Positions 40,701-55,700 of a DNA stretch of 64,000 nucleotides are shown here, one piece after another; position 1 is the first letter of the stretch; the number at the start of each line of letters is the position of its first letter. The notes beneath the pieces are model-generated. The model made no database searches. It worked only from the letters and a program-made list of their open reading frames with translations, and was not told the origin of the DNA. Origin of the DNA: Amphimedon queenslandica (Eukaryota; Porifera; Demospongiae; Haplosclerida; Niphatidae). The position numbers and the translations under genes were made by a program. The DNA lies in assembly GCF_000090795.2 (NCBI RefSeq), contig NW_003546325.1, forward strand, positions 86,157-150,156. The letters are read 5' to 3'.

Positions 40701-43700
40701 AGTTCCAGCGAGACTACAGAGAGTAATGGCATGGTATATGATCCATCAGTGAGTTGATACATGGCTCCAGAAGCACCTACCAGCCTCACTCTTGTGATGG
40801 TGAATGTGTCAATATCAATGACTTCATCAAATGTGATGTTCAATACACCAGTGTTCATGTCTAGAGTGAAGCTTTCAATAACTGGGGGCAAGTTATCACC
40901 AACATGCTCATCAGCTTGTCTAGGAGTAGTAATAGGAATAACAGTGAGAGAGTTACCATCTAATACAGTACTAGCTGTCAGGGTGATGTAAGTATTATTG
41001 ATGCTGGTAGCAAATGTTAAGTCTTCCTTGATGAAATTGAGATCATTATCATTCAGCATCAGTTCAATGATTCTTAAGTCTTCACTTGGTACTTGTGTCC
41101 CACCAGTGAGTGTACGGTGTACTCTAGTGGGACTGATGAATACAGGCTCATTCAGTATAGTAACTTGTTGAGGCGTGAAAGTAGAAGTATTAACATATTC
41201 AGAGAACTCCATTACCAATGATCCAGAGGTAAGGTTGAGGGTGTATGACACTAAGAAAGGATTGACACTGTCTGGAGTGTGATTAGAGGCCTTCTGTCTA
41301 TCAACAGCAGCCACTTGAACACTGGATAAGTCAGTAACAAAGTCACTAGTGATAGAAATGAATGTGTCATTGATTGAGGTAGCAAGTGAATCCATTGACT
41401 TTAATTTATCAAAATCAATCGCTGAAAAAGTTAATGTGATGACATCGTTATTCTCATTGGATGGGTCACCACCTGTTAGCTGATATGATGAAGTCACTAG
41501 AGTCTCGTTCTCATTGTTGTGAAAAGTAATAAAGAGTGGATCCACAGAGGAAATAGAAACCACTTCATCAAATGTTAAAGTGAGTGTGCCTTCATTCATG
41601 TTAATGGTGAAGCTGGTTAGGACTGGTGGTGTAGTATCAGGTGGGAAGGTGTCAACGAGGAATCGAGTGGTTGTTGCATTGACTGGATTTCCAGCAATAT
41701 CCTCAAAAGCTCCAGAAAGTAAAGAAATATAAGTTGATGATGCACCAAGAGCCAGTGTTGAAATAAGTCTAATCTCCCTAACATCAGAATCAGTGAGATA
41801 GACCTGTATTGATGTCTTGAGGGCATTACGTGCAGTAGAGTTCCTATAGCCAGTAAGAGTGTAGGATTCACCACCTGTACTGCTAGAATGGAGTGTGATG
41901 TTACGTGGGGCAACTGTATCAGTGTCCATTGGTTCAGAGAATGAGAGTATAATGTATCCATCATTGATATTAAACTCAGAGAATTCAAGTAATGTTGGTG
42001 CTATGCTGTCCACATATAGTGTTCTGACTTGCAAGGCATTGACATCAGTTTCACGTGATACCACATCATTCCCTTGCATGTCTTCAATCATTGATGACAT
42101 GTGAGTGATCCATGTTGTATCACGATTAACAGCTAAATCTGTAAAAGCTTGAACATCTTGAATATCTGCATTGGGTAGCCTAAATTCAATTACACGGCCA
42201 TTCTCAGTAGACAAAGGCAAGGATGCTGTGAATGTAACTTGAGATGTGGTGGTATTCTCTGAGCCTTGGAGTGTAACTGCTGTTGGTGTAAAAGTAAGTC
42301 TGTTCACTGGTTCATCAAATACTAATGTTAAGATCCTATTGTCAATGTTTAGATCAAATGCTATGAGATTAGGTGAAGTCAAATCACGAGTGAACATAGA
42401 GAATTTCGGATCAGTGAAAGTAGGTGTAAAGCCAGAGACAGGATTACCAGCCATGTCTTGTATTAGTGTAGAGTCAAATGTAAGGAGACAAGTTGTAGTA
42501 CCAATACATAAGCTGTCCTGGAGTTTAATGCTATCAAGATCTTCAGTGGAGAGAGTAATTGTGATAATACGACCAGAATCACTATTTGATGTACTACTGT
42601 TAGTTAAGAATACTGACTGACCAGCAGAAAAGTCACTGATTAGTTCCAATGCTGAGACATTTAAAGTAGATACATTAACTGGCTCATTAAATTCTAAAGA
42701 AATAATACCATTGGCAATATCAGCCACTAAGAAATTGGCAAGTTGAGCTCTGGTATTATCTCTAGTGTAGTTAGTGTTAGGAGCAGCATTACTGGATGTC
42801 CTAGCAACATTGGATTCACCAAATACATCAGTGACTTCAGCAGCAGGAAGATTAACAAAACAGTCAGAGCTACTAAAGCACAAATCAGCTAGTTTGATAG
42901 CTTCCAAATCAGTTGTAGATAGTGTAATTTCTAGCTCGTCAACATTATTACAAGCTGCTGAACGCATGCTGTCAGTAAGAGTGTAGTTGACTGTTCTTGA
43001 TGATTGTCTGTTTTGTATATCAACATGTGAAGGAGAGAGACCACATGAAAGAACAAACTCTGAAAAGATTAGTTTGAGAACTCCAGTGTTCAAATCAAGT
43101 TCAAAGCTATTAAGTGTGGGAGCAGTAGTATCAGCCACTACACCAGCAGCCATCTTAGCATCACTGGACTCTATTGCAATCAATGGTGTGCCTTGATTAT
43201 CCTCTAAGGTTGTATTAGGAGCTACAATATATGTAAATGCAGCACTTGAGGCAAGTGTCATAGCAGCAGCATGAACTTTAATAGCATTAAGATCAGAATC
43301 AGTTAATGTAATCCTAATATCAGCTATACCAGTCTTGACTGCATCTCCTCCAGTGATCATCTGTACAACAGTGGAACCAGTCCTTGCTGCTGTGCTCTGC
43401 AGTTCAATGTCAGTGATGTTTAGTGTGTCAAAATTTATTTGTTCACTGATGCCTAAGAGAAGGATACCAGAGTCTAAGTCTAGTGTGAATTGAAGTAGTT
43501 CTGGGGCTAGACTCTCATCAGCTATTTCAGTTGGGGGGACAGCATCTCCTGGCAATATTGGGACTATCTTATTTCCAACAAGATCAACAGCAAGAGCATC
43601 AGTAAAAGATATGTAAGTATTTTCTAGACTAGAAGCAGCATCAATAGCTTCCAGCTTTGCATAATCTCCTGTTCCCAGTCCAATACTAATGAATGTATTA

Positions 43701-46700
43701 TCTGGTGAGGTGTCAGCAATGGTACTGTTGCTGCCAGACAATGTGACACTGCCAAATCCAGAAACAGATGAATCATTGCCATTGTGTACAGTCAGTACTG
43801 ATATTGTGAATGTATCTCTTTGGACTGGTTCATTGAATGTGAGTAAAAGTCGTCTCAGGCCCAAGTTGATTGAAAATGAGGCCAGCTGAGGTGAAGAGCT
43901 ATCAGGTTCAACAAAAGCTGCTCTTATTGCACCCTGTGATTCATATGAGTTTCCACTGAGATCAGACAAAGCTCCAGTTGAAATATTAAGGTATGTGTTT
44001 GATGTTGCCACACCAATACCATTGGTATCTTGAAGAGTCTTGAAATCAGTAGCACTGAGATCAATGACAATTATTGAGCTATTGACTTGTGATGATGTTA
44101 TTTCAGAGTTAGGTATAGATACAGTGATGGGGCTACCAGTGTTACTGCTTGCAATAACAAAACTGGCATACGTGAATGACTGTAGATCAACATATTCAGA
44201 GAAGGTGAGTACAAGTGATCTGTTAGAGAGATTAAGACCAAAAGAAGTAAGAGTAGGAGGATTAGTGTCTGGTGTAACACTGCTGGCTTGAAGGGCGGAA
44301 TCACTTGCTCTCCTATTGACACTATTTCCACCATTTCCACTAACATCAGTTATGGTGCTTGAGTCTATTGCAATGAAAGTGTTATCAGTATCAACTGCTA
44401 GTCCACTGGTTGTTACTAATGATGCCATATCAGCTAAACTAAGGCTAGCACTAATAACAGTGGAGTCACTGTTTGGAGGAGAGCCACCAGTTAAACGATA
44501 TTGTACTCCACCTGACTCTGATCCTTGGAGTATGATACCAGTGAAATTCAGAGAGCTAGCTCTAACAACCTCATCAAATGTTAATATTAATCTCATGGAA
44601 TTAAGATCAAGATCAAATCCAGTGATTGATGGTGAGGTATCATCATTAGTATACTGACTAGCTCTCTGTCCATTACTCAAAGGTAGTACTTTAAGAGAGT
44701 TTGAACTATAATCTCTTGCCCCATCAGCAGTGATACTGATGTATGTATTATGTATACCACTGGCTAGTTGAGGTATAGCATTGATAGCATTGAGATCAGC
44801 AGTAGAGAGAGTAACTAAGTAATCAGTATTCGTGAGGCTAGTGTAAGTTGAAGAGTTGAGTGTATGGGTTTGACTTATGACACCAGTTGAATTCACATTG
44901 GGTTGTAGTGTAATGTTCAAAGGATTGAAGGCTGAGAGAGCCTCAGAGAAGTTAAGTGTGAGTGTCTTGGCATCAAAATCAATGGAAAATGAAATCAACT
45001 CAGGACTAGTGGTATCAGGTGTATAGATATTAACTATTGTAGCTGCTTTAGCATTAATAGCATTGAAGGAGTAATCATTAATGAATTCAGCATCAGTTCG
45101 AAGGTATGTCGTAGAAGCACTAGTAGCTAGACCAGTGTTTTCCTTGATTGAATTCAATAGTAAGGCAGGAATGGTAATATTATGAACAGATGAATCAGAG
45201 TTGGGGACTATACTATCAAATTCTGTAAGTCTTAGTGAATTTGATGGAGAAGCAGATTCAGATGCAAGCAGTAACAATCCAGTGATATCAATAGAAGAAT
45301 CATTGACAGCTTCATTAAAACTCAGTTCAAGTGTTCCAGTATTCAAATCAAGTGAGAAGTTAGTGAGGACAGGTGGGGTCTCATCAGGGAAGTACTGACG
45401 TGCTTGTATAGCCTTGCCATCAGTAATAGCCAGTACATCAGTGCCACCAATATCATCAATAGCAGATGCTTGCATTGTCAAGTATGTAGTATTGATAGTC
45501 TTAGCAAGATTAGTGGTTAGCTTAACACCAAGAAGATCCTGACTAGACAGCTGGACTGTTATGATGTACCCGTCATTGCTTGTTGTATCAGTAGCAGAAG
45601 AGAATGTGAAACTGTTCTGCCTTTCTTCTGCATCTTGAAGAGTAAAAGCAGTTCCATCAAAAGTGGAAGTATCCACAACATCATTGAATGTCATTGTCAT
45701 CACTCCAGTGGCAATATCAAGTGTAAATGACAAGAGCTCAGGTCTAGTTGCATCCCCAATGACATTGGATACTTGTATATAATCTGCATCTATTGCATTA
45801 CCAGCTCTATCTGTAGCAGATGATGAGGCTATTTCAAGGTAGGTATTGTCAGTTGAAGTTCCAACACTTGTGTCTATTTTAATATCTCCTATGTCATTTT
45901 GACTGAGGGAGAGTACAAAGACACTACCAAGATTATTAGCTGGTGTGGTTACTGTACTGTTAGTAGAAAGGGGGTATCTACTATCATTAGGATCAGAGCT
46001 ATTACTCTCAGAGTGAATAGCCAATCCTAACACACTGAATGTTGATCTACGAATTGGCTCACTGAAAGTAAGTAGGAGCCTGTCCTGGTTGACATCAAGT
46101 TGAAAGCTGAGGAGTGTTGGCAGTGTGGTATCTCCTGTGTAGCTCATCACTTCACGAGCATTTGATGGAACAATTGAACTGAAGCTGTTAGGATTAGTGG
46201 CAAGATCTTCCACTAGATTGGAGCCAAGAGAAAGGAATGTAGTTGAACTGTTAATAGCTAGGCTATCCAAAGCCTTGATAGCATTAATGTCATCATCAGT
46301 TAACTGTACTACCAGTGTCTTGTAATTATCTTGAGCTACTGCACTCCCACCAGTTAGTTGGTAATGTTCTACAGAACTCAATGAGCCTTGGCTTGATTGT
46401 AAAGTAATAGCAGTTGCATCAAAGGAAGAGGATGAGATTGGCTCATCAAATGATAGTGTCAAGTTTCCTTCATTGAGATCAAAGTTGAAGCTAGTGAGAC
46501 TAGGACTGATAGTATCTACTGCTAGAGCACTGACTACTATAGCAGAAGACTCTCCTTCAAGTATCTCACTGCTTGGGTTACCTGATAAATCCTGAATAAG
46601 ACCACTATCAGCTCTTATGTAGCAATTGCTACGCCTCAGACACAATAGCTCCATCACTTTCAACTGGTCAATGTCAGTCTCTGACAAGGTAATACTGAGA

Positions 46701-49700
46701 GCAGCTCCAGTAACAGTTCCAGTGGCATCAGAGCTCAATCGATATTGCTCTTCAGGTTGCTCAAAGAATGACATTAGAACAAGAGCTGATGCATTGAGTG
46801 AAGTCTGGTTCACTGCTTCACTGAATGTTAGGTTCAGATAACCATCAATCAAATTAAGAGTAACAAATGTGACAATTTCAGGATCAGTAGTATCAAATGT
46901 GATGATCTCAGCCTGTACATTATTAGCTGCCTGCACACGCAATTTAACTACATCAAGAATAGCTCCATCAGCCACATCAAGCAAGCACTCTGATGATACT
47001 TGAGAGAGGCACAGACTCTTAGAGGCAAGATCATCAAAATCAGTCATTGAGATATCAACTGTTATTGAGCTTGAGAGCTCATTTGAAGGAGAACTAGTGA
47101 GGAACTTGATGCTTTGGGAATCGTCTGAATTGTGTAATGTAATCAAGGAGAGGTTGAGTGTAGAGCCATTGACTGTCTCAGAGAAACTGAGAATGAGTTG
47201 TTGTGTGTTGAGATTCAATTGGAATGTCTGCAATTCAGGCCTTACATTGTCATTTTCATAATCTAAGACAGAGAGAGCTTCTGATGGTGAGACTCTCTTT
47301 ACCATGTTATTGCTTGTGTCTCTGATAGCCTCAGGATCAACTGCCAGGAAAGTATCATTTTCACTAGTAGCAAGACCAGTGAGAGCTTGGAGTGCATTCC
47401 TATCAGTGGTACTGAGCCTAATGACAAGGACAGTACTGGTATTGCTAACATTGGCTGAACTGTAGCTTGTTAGTCTATAAAATGTATCAGGGAATGCTGC
47501 TCGACGGCTTTGAATGACCATGTGCCTCACGTCCAGTGTGGTTGAATTGATTGGCTCATTGAATCTTAGTGTGATGTCCATTGTCATGAGATTGATATCA
47601 AAAGAGACTATAAATGGAGAAGTCTCATCATCAATGACATCAGAGACAGGCTCAGGATCATTAGACGGTATACCAATCACATCATTTCCAGCAATATCCT
47701 GAACAGTCCCATCAGGGAAGTATACATAAGTTGACATTGTGTCTTGTCCAATTATAGAGCTGTCTTTGATAGTGTTCAGAGAGTCTGAAGAGAGTTGAAT
47801 GACTACTCTATCACTAGTACCATCAACAACAGTACTTTCTGTATTCAATCTGTGATGGGCTCCACTGCCATCTGATGTTCCATGTATCTCTAGATTTTGT
47901 ACTCTAAATGTTGACGAATTAACATTTTCAGAAAATGTTAGGATGAGTTCTCCAGTGTTTTTGTCAAGAACAGAACTGACAAGTTGAGGTCTAATGAAAT
48001 CAGCAGTCACAGTTGTTGCCTCTTTAGGTGAAGTCCCTTCAATAGCTACTGATTGTTGCTTTGCCATGTCAAGGACTACACCAGCTGGAATAGCAATGTA
48101 GGTCAAACTGGTATTACCACCAAGAGGCTCTTCAGCTCTGATTGCTAGTAGGTCTGTTTGACTCAGTGTGACTGTTAATATGTCAGAATTCTCAATAGTG
48201 ACAACACTGTCTGTCAGTGTATGCATCATTCCCATACCATCTTGATCAGAGTGGAGTGTTATCATATTCACTCTAAGTGTGGAACCATTGACAGTCTCAG
48301 AGAAAGTGAGGATCAGTTGTACAGGTGGTACAGCTCCTTCTAAACTGAATGAGGTTAGCTCAGGTGGAGTTAAGTCATTGACAACACTCTGTGCTCTGAT
48401 GGCAGAGGTGGCATTGACTGCTGTGTTGTTCTGGCTATTCATGTCAGTGAAAGCATCTTCAAGGACTGATAGGAACGTGTTGTCAGTGTTAGTACCAAGG
48501 TTAGTGTTCTGCTTGATAAGATTAGCATCACTTAGAATGAGACTAATGCTAAGTGTTGCCCCAATAGCAGGTGATACAGTTCCATCACTGAGTGTAATAT
48601 TAGCAGTAGTGGCTGACTGTGAGGAGTGTAGGGTTAGGTAATTGACTTGTACAGAGGAGGCTCTCACAGTCTCAGAGAATGTTAGTATCAGAGTGTTGGT
48701 GTCAAGATTAAGTGTAAAGTTATTTATCTGAGGGCTAACAAAGTCTAGATTGATCATAGAAGCTTTGATGCCTGCTGTGTTAGGAATAGGAGTAACCCTG
48801 TTACCCTGTGTGTCATTAATGGCCCTATCTGTTATAGAGACGTAAGCTGAGATCTCATTGATAAAGAAATCAGTTCTGCTCTTAATGTAGTTTATGTCTG
48901 CATAGGTTAGCTGAACAATGACATTAGGACCATTTTCACTGAGTACTTGCCCACCATTCAGTGTTATAAAGGACAGGGCAGTCCCTATGTTTGGTGTACT
49001 CATAAACAGGAAGTCAGTGAGGTTTATTGTATTGACATCAACACTCTCAGAGAATGAGAGGGTGAGTTGTCCAGTACCCAAATCTGCATTAAATCCAGTT
49101 AAACTGGGTGACTGTGTGTCAACAACATAGCTCTGGGCTACTATAGCATTTCCATTAGTAATACCATTTGTTGGATTACCAACTTGATCAGAGAAAGCAT
49201 TACTAAAGTAGCGAAGGTAAGTTGTCTCCCTTGACACTGCTATGAAAGTGTTAGCCTTGATATTGTTAACATCATTAGATCCTAGAGTGATCACAATTGT
49301 TTCAGACGATTCATCAGATTTAGTACTGTCCGTCAACTGATAGATAGCATCACCAGATGACATAGGACTAGCTTGTAACACAAAACTTGTGACATTTAGA
49401 GTAGTAATATTGACCGTCTCAGTGAAGGTCAATGTTAGAGTAGGCCCATTGAGATCAAGAGAGAAATTTTGAACAGAAGGAGGAGTAAAATCAGGCAAGT
49501 GATCGTCAACTCTTCTAGCGTCATTCAAAGGTATTGCTACCAGTGGATTGCCGTTCATATCAGTGACAGTAGAAGAGAGAGCAGAGAGGAAAGTATTAGA
49601 CTCTGTAGTACCAAAGCTAGTCTGTGACTTGATGTAGTTTATATCATCAGGAAGAAGTGTCAAGTTAAATAAGGCAGAGGGAGAGTTAGTACTAGTAGTC

Positions 49701-52700
49701 CCACCACTTAGCCTTACAAAGAGATCAGTGCCATCAGCTGTGTTCTGTAGTGTAATGCCTGATGGATTGATACCAGAAACATTAACAACTTCAGTGAATG
49801 CTAGTGTCAATACGCCACTGCTTAGATTAAAATTGAACAGATTCAGCTCAGGATTAGTTTCATCAGGTGTTACTGATGAAGCTTGGAGGGCACTAGTAGG
49901 AAGGAATGGAATAAGTAGCTGACCAGCCACATCTCTGAAAGCTGATGATCCTATGGCAAGGAAGGTATTGTTTGTCTCAGTACCAAGATCAGTCCTTGCC
50001 TTGATATTATTGAGATCAGAATTAGTTAGATTAACAGTGATGATATAGTCATACTCCATGACTACATTACCAGAAGTGAGTGTCACTGATGCAGCTGAAG
50101 AATTAGTCAGACTCTGTACTGATATAGCAGAGGCACTGAATGAATCGTAATCAATGACATCATCAAAGGTCATTTTGAGCTGTCCTGTATTGATATCCAG
50201 TTCATAGTTGAGTAGACGTGGGCTGCTAGTGTCAGCTATAAAGTCACTAGCTCTGACAGCTGATGTAGTAAAGACTGGGATAAGACTATTAGTGGCAGTG
50301 TCTTGGAAGCTATTGCTGTCCATAGACACATATGTATTACTAGTACTGGTACCTAGATTAGGAAATTGAAGTTTAATGCCTCGTACATCAACTTTGGTAA
50401 TAGTGAACCTAATCTGTTCCCTGTCTGTTAGAAACTGAGGATTAGAGCCACCAGTGAGATCATAAAAGATAGTACTGTTGGTCCCAGCTCTTATACTGAT
50501 GCCAGTAAAGTCAATTGTATTGCCCATTGGCTCAGAGAACTCAAGTTGGATAAACTCTTGATTCAAATCAAGACTGACAAAGGTTAGCAGTGAAGGTCGA
50601 TTCATGTCAGGAGTGTAGTTGTTCACTTGAAGTATTGTGTCATTCCTAACTGAGTTTGGTGAGCCGATTGCCATGTCCTGTATTAAATCACGTCCAAATG
50701 AAATGAATGTCGTATCTGTTCCTGTTGCCAGGTTCAGATCAGCTTGAAGTTTGACAATATCTTCAGTGAGAAGATTGAAAGAGAAGACAGTGGTTGGAGT
50801 GAGACCAACCTCAGTTGTACCAGCTGTCAGCATGTATGAAGTACCGGGACTGCTAGAATTGGAACTCTGAACTGTGACAAACTCAGGTTTGAGAGTATCA
50901 ACATTAACAGTTTCATCAAAAGTCAATGTAATAGTGCCAAGAGTTAGATCCATATCAAAGTCAAGGAGCACAGGTGGAGTGGTGTCCCTCACAAACTGCT
51001 GTGGCTCTCTAGTGCCATCAATATCAGAGAAAGTGCTAGCAATCCTTATTGCCTCAACAGGATTACCAGCCATATCACGGGCAAAGGTGGAGTTGAATCT
51101 AATCCAACAGTCGGTCTCTCCAGGCTCACTGCAGAGACTCTCAAAGGATTTAAGAGTATTAAGATTAGGAATACTGAAACTGATATTGAGGACATCAGTA
51201 TGTTCTGATCCAGCATTCCCACCTGTTAGTCGAACTATGCGATCGGATCTAAGAAAATCAAAGTGTTCATGAATGACAATCTCTGATAGATTAACTGAAG
51301 TGATGTTAATAGTTTCAGGGAAGCTAAGAACAATAAAACCACCATCCAAATCCAGTGTAGTCCATTCAATGAGGACTGGGTCAGTTGTATCTGGTGTGTA
51401 GTCAGTTTGTAGTATTCTCTTAGCATCATCAGAGGCAATACTGACAATAGCATTATCATCAGTATCATTGGCAAATGTGTCAGGGAAGGAAATATAGCAG
51501 TCACTGAATGAGGTACAAACTGCTGCCTTCTTCAATTCATTCAGATCACTGGCAGAGAGAGTGATGGTAAGATTAGCAACTTTCCCAGATGATACAGTGG
51601 TTGTATCAAAGCTGAATGAAATATCTGAGAAGAACCTGCTGCTCTGTAATGAGACTTCAGTGAGGTCGATATTAGGCACATCAACAGTCTCATTAAACTC
51701 AAGTGTAAGAGTACCAGCATTAACATCAAGATAGAATCTCTCAAGACTGGGAGGGTTGTCATCAGCTATGAATACAGATGCTCTCTGTGCATTGCTTGAT
51801 GGTATTGCAACGATATTATTACCAGAAGCATCAGTGATTGCTGTCTCTTTAAGCTGAAGGTAAGTCGTGTTTTGACTGATTGCAAGATTGTCTGTTGCCT
51901 TGAGCTGGTTAAGATCAACATCATTAAGAGTGATATTGAGTATATGTGGCTCTATCCTAAGGACAGTCCCATCAGTTAGATTAAGAGACACACGATCTGA
52001 GGACACATTCATTGTACTATGTAGAGTCATACTAGTAAGGCTAACTGAGGCTGGATTGACTGACTCTGAGAATGTAAGACTCAATACTCCAGTATTCATA
52101 TCCAGTGAATAACCATCTAAACTAGGTGATACCATATCACCAACGAAATTATTGACAGGGAATGGGTTTGGATAAGCAATGGCTAGTATTGGATTACCCA
52201 CTAGATCCTCAACAGCACTGTAATCAATGTAGACAAAAGTGTTGTTCTTTCGAGTAGCAAGATTAATCTTTTCCGATATCTCATTGAAATCAGTTAGACC
52301 AATAGTGATGTTAATGGTACTACCAGTAGGGAATACAGCAGTACTGGATGTGCTCAATCTATAGAACTCTGATTGAACTGGAGGGAGTGAGCTATCGTTG
52401 GTGAGTGTTACAAAAGATGTGAGGAATCCTGTTGTTCTGATCAATTCACTGAATATAAGCTCAATCTCCTGTTGGCCTACATCCATATTAAACTCCAACA
52501 GTAAAGGAGAAGCACCATCACTCTCAAACACTTCAGCCTGAAGACCAGACTCAAATTCCAATATGTTATTACCCACAGCATCAGTGAATGCACCATTGTC
52601 AAAGTATAGGAATGTACTATCTCTGTCTCTAGCAATGGTAGTACTGTTCTTGAGGGCATTGAGATCACCACTAGAGAATACTATACCAATGATCTTACCA

Positions 52701-55700
52701 TTACTAGAATCAACTGAAGAGGAAGAGGTAAGAGTGAGTGACTGTGTGCTATTGTCATCAGCATCACTAGCATTAAGGAGTGATATTAAACCAGGAGTGA
52801 AGCTATTGGCACTGATAACCTCATTGAATGTTAGGTTAAGAAAACCAGAGTCAAGATCAAGTCTATAGCTAAGGAGTTGAGGTGGAGTGTCGTCAGGAAT
52901 GAATAGACCCACTTTACGAGCAGAGGATGACATGATTGGAGTGAGAGCAACATTACTAGAATCAGTAATGACAGAAGAGCTCAGTGCTAGGTAAGTGTTG
53001 TTGTCATCTGTAGAGAGTGTGTCAAGTAACTGAAGTGATGTTAAATCAGTTGATGTGAAATTGATTGATATTTTGGTATCAAAATCACCAGACACAACAC
53101 CACCAGAGAGATTAAACCTTGACCCCATTGAGACATCAGAGTGACTCTGAATCTGAATCAGGCTGAAAGAAAGTGAGCTAATATCAACAGTCTCATTGAA
53201 GGTCAGTATCAAGGTACCATCATCCATATCCATCGTATAGTTAGTAAGAGATGGAGGATTAGTATCAGAAGTAAAGTTAGTTACTGGTAGTGCACTCTCA
53301 TCAGATATTAGATTAACAGTATTACTAACAACATCTTCTAATGCTGAGCCGTGTATAGAGAGGAATGTACTGCCTTTTGATGAGGCAATATTGGGTTCAG
53401 CTTTGATGGCATTAAGATCAGCATCAGAGAGTTGAATTGAGATGATTCGTGAGTAGTCAACAGTCAATGATTCTGTACCACTGGTCAGAGTGTAAACTGA
53501 TCCAGATAGTGTCCTTGAATCAGCTACTCCCTGTATTGATACAAATAATGGATCAAAAGTACTAGCAGGGACTGTTTCATCTATAGTCATTATGAGTATA
53601 CCAGAATCAAGATCAAAATTAAAGCTAGTGATGGTAGGTTTGGTAGTATCAGGTATCACTCTATTAGCCTGTACATCAGTAACTGATGGGGCACTGTTCT
53701 GTGATAGATCTTCTATGTAAGCTGCTGCTATTGTGATAAATGTGTCTGATACATTAGTGCCAAGATTACTATTGGTCACTAGTTCATCAAGATCAGCTTC
53801 AGCTAGTGTCAATACTACAGTGCTACCATCAGTAAGTCTAGTAGAGGTGCCACCAGTAATACGAAGCAACTCATCTGTAGTACCATTGGTGAGATTGATG
53901 AAGGTAGGTCTGAATGAAGCAAGAGAGATTAGATCAGAGAGTTCAAGTGTCAGTGTACCCTTGTTAAGATCAAGAGTGAAGCTGTTGAGGTTAGGTGGAT
54001 TTGTATCAGGAATGAAACTACCAGGTCGAATAGCTTTACCATCAGTAATGGCTAGCAAATCAACACCAAATATGTCATCAATACCATAAGCTTGTATTGT
54101 GAGGTATGTATTACTCAGCTCTGTGGCTACATTTTGATTGTCTCTTAGCCTCAGACGATCTTGAAGACCCAAAGTAACATTAACAACATATCCATTAGAA
54201 GTGCCAGGAGACAGTTGTGTAGATGGTGTGAATGTAACAGTCTGATTGACAATTGATGTCATAGCAGACTGCATTCTAATGGCTGAAGCATCAAATGTAG
54301 CAACATTAACAACATCACTGAATGTGAGCAGTAATAGACCTGGCTCTATTTCAATGCTATAATTGCTAAGCTGAGGTCTAGTAGTGTCTGTAGAGAACCC
54401 ATCAGCTCTAACTGGCCCTGTTTGATTGATACCATTACCAGCAGCATCAAATAGTCCATTAGCATCAATCCGAATGAAACTGTTGCTAATATTAGAGACA
54501 AAGCCTGATGTCAATTTGATAGTAGCTAGATCATCTTCATGAATATTGAGTGTAGCCATTACAGATAAATCAATTGATCCTGTTACAACACTACCAGCCT
54601 GTAGGGTAATGTTAGTAGATGGGGTAGTGGAGGTGGAGAGGAGTGTAATAGCAGTAAAGTTAATGGTAGAAAGCATGACGGGCTCATTAAATCTGAGTAG
54701 TATGGTACCATCATTAATATCAATCTCAAACTCATTGAGTACAGGACCATTAGTATCAGGAGTGACATCAGTAGCTTGCAAACCTTGACCAGAGTCTCTA
54801 CCAGTCAACTGGTTTGATGACATGTCACTGATAGAGCCAGTGGAATAGGATAGGAAAGTATTAGTGATATTAGTGGCAAAACTCCTGAGCTTCAACTGAT
54901 TGAGATCAGCAGTTGATAGAGCAAGTGTAACAATCCTAGCTCCATTAGCAGTGTTAGTACTGCCCCCAGTTAATGTATAGAAATCATCAGCATTGGTGAC
55001 AGACTCATCCCTTTGAATGGTGAAACCAGTGTAAGTGATCTCTGATGTACGCATTGGCTCAGAGAATGTGAGGTAAAGATGACCAGAATCCAGATCAAAA
55101 GTAAACTCATTGAGTACTGGGTTGATGGTATCTGAAGTGTAGCCCATAGCAATTAGACCAGGGAATGTCTCGAGTGTGACTTGATTAGGATTGCCAAATA
55201 GATCCTCAATTGTATTGTCAAGGATCCTAATGTAGCAGTTACTCAACTTAGTACAGAGTTGATCATTCTCCTGTATAGCAAAGACATCAGAAGCAGACAG
55301 GTTGAAGGTGATGGTTGTTAATGTGGTGGTAAGTATAACAGCTTGTGTGACATTGTATGAGGTATCAGGAGAAGAATAAAGGCTCTGAAGCATAATGTGG
55401 GAAGCATCAAAAGTGCTATTTTCAACTGGCTCATCAAACTCAAGTTTAATTGTCCCTTCAAATAGATTGATATTAAGAAATCGGACTGCTCTAGGGCCAG
55501 TACTATCAGTAATCACTGTACCCACTTGAAAGGGAGTTGGAGTGAGTCTTGGCATAATCCTAAAATCTTCAGTATCCATTACTAGAGTGGATGGATAGCT
55601 AAGGTAACAGTCAGAGGAATCATTGCAGAGTGACTTCTCCTTTATATTATTGAGATCAGTACTGGAGAGATCAATGAGAGCTTGAGAGCTGGCATCAAGT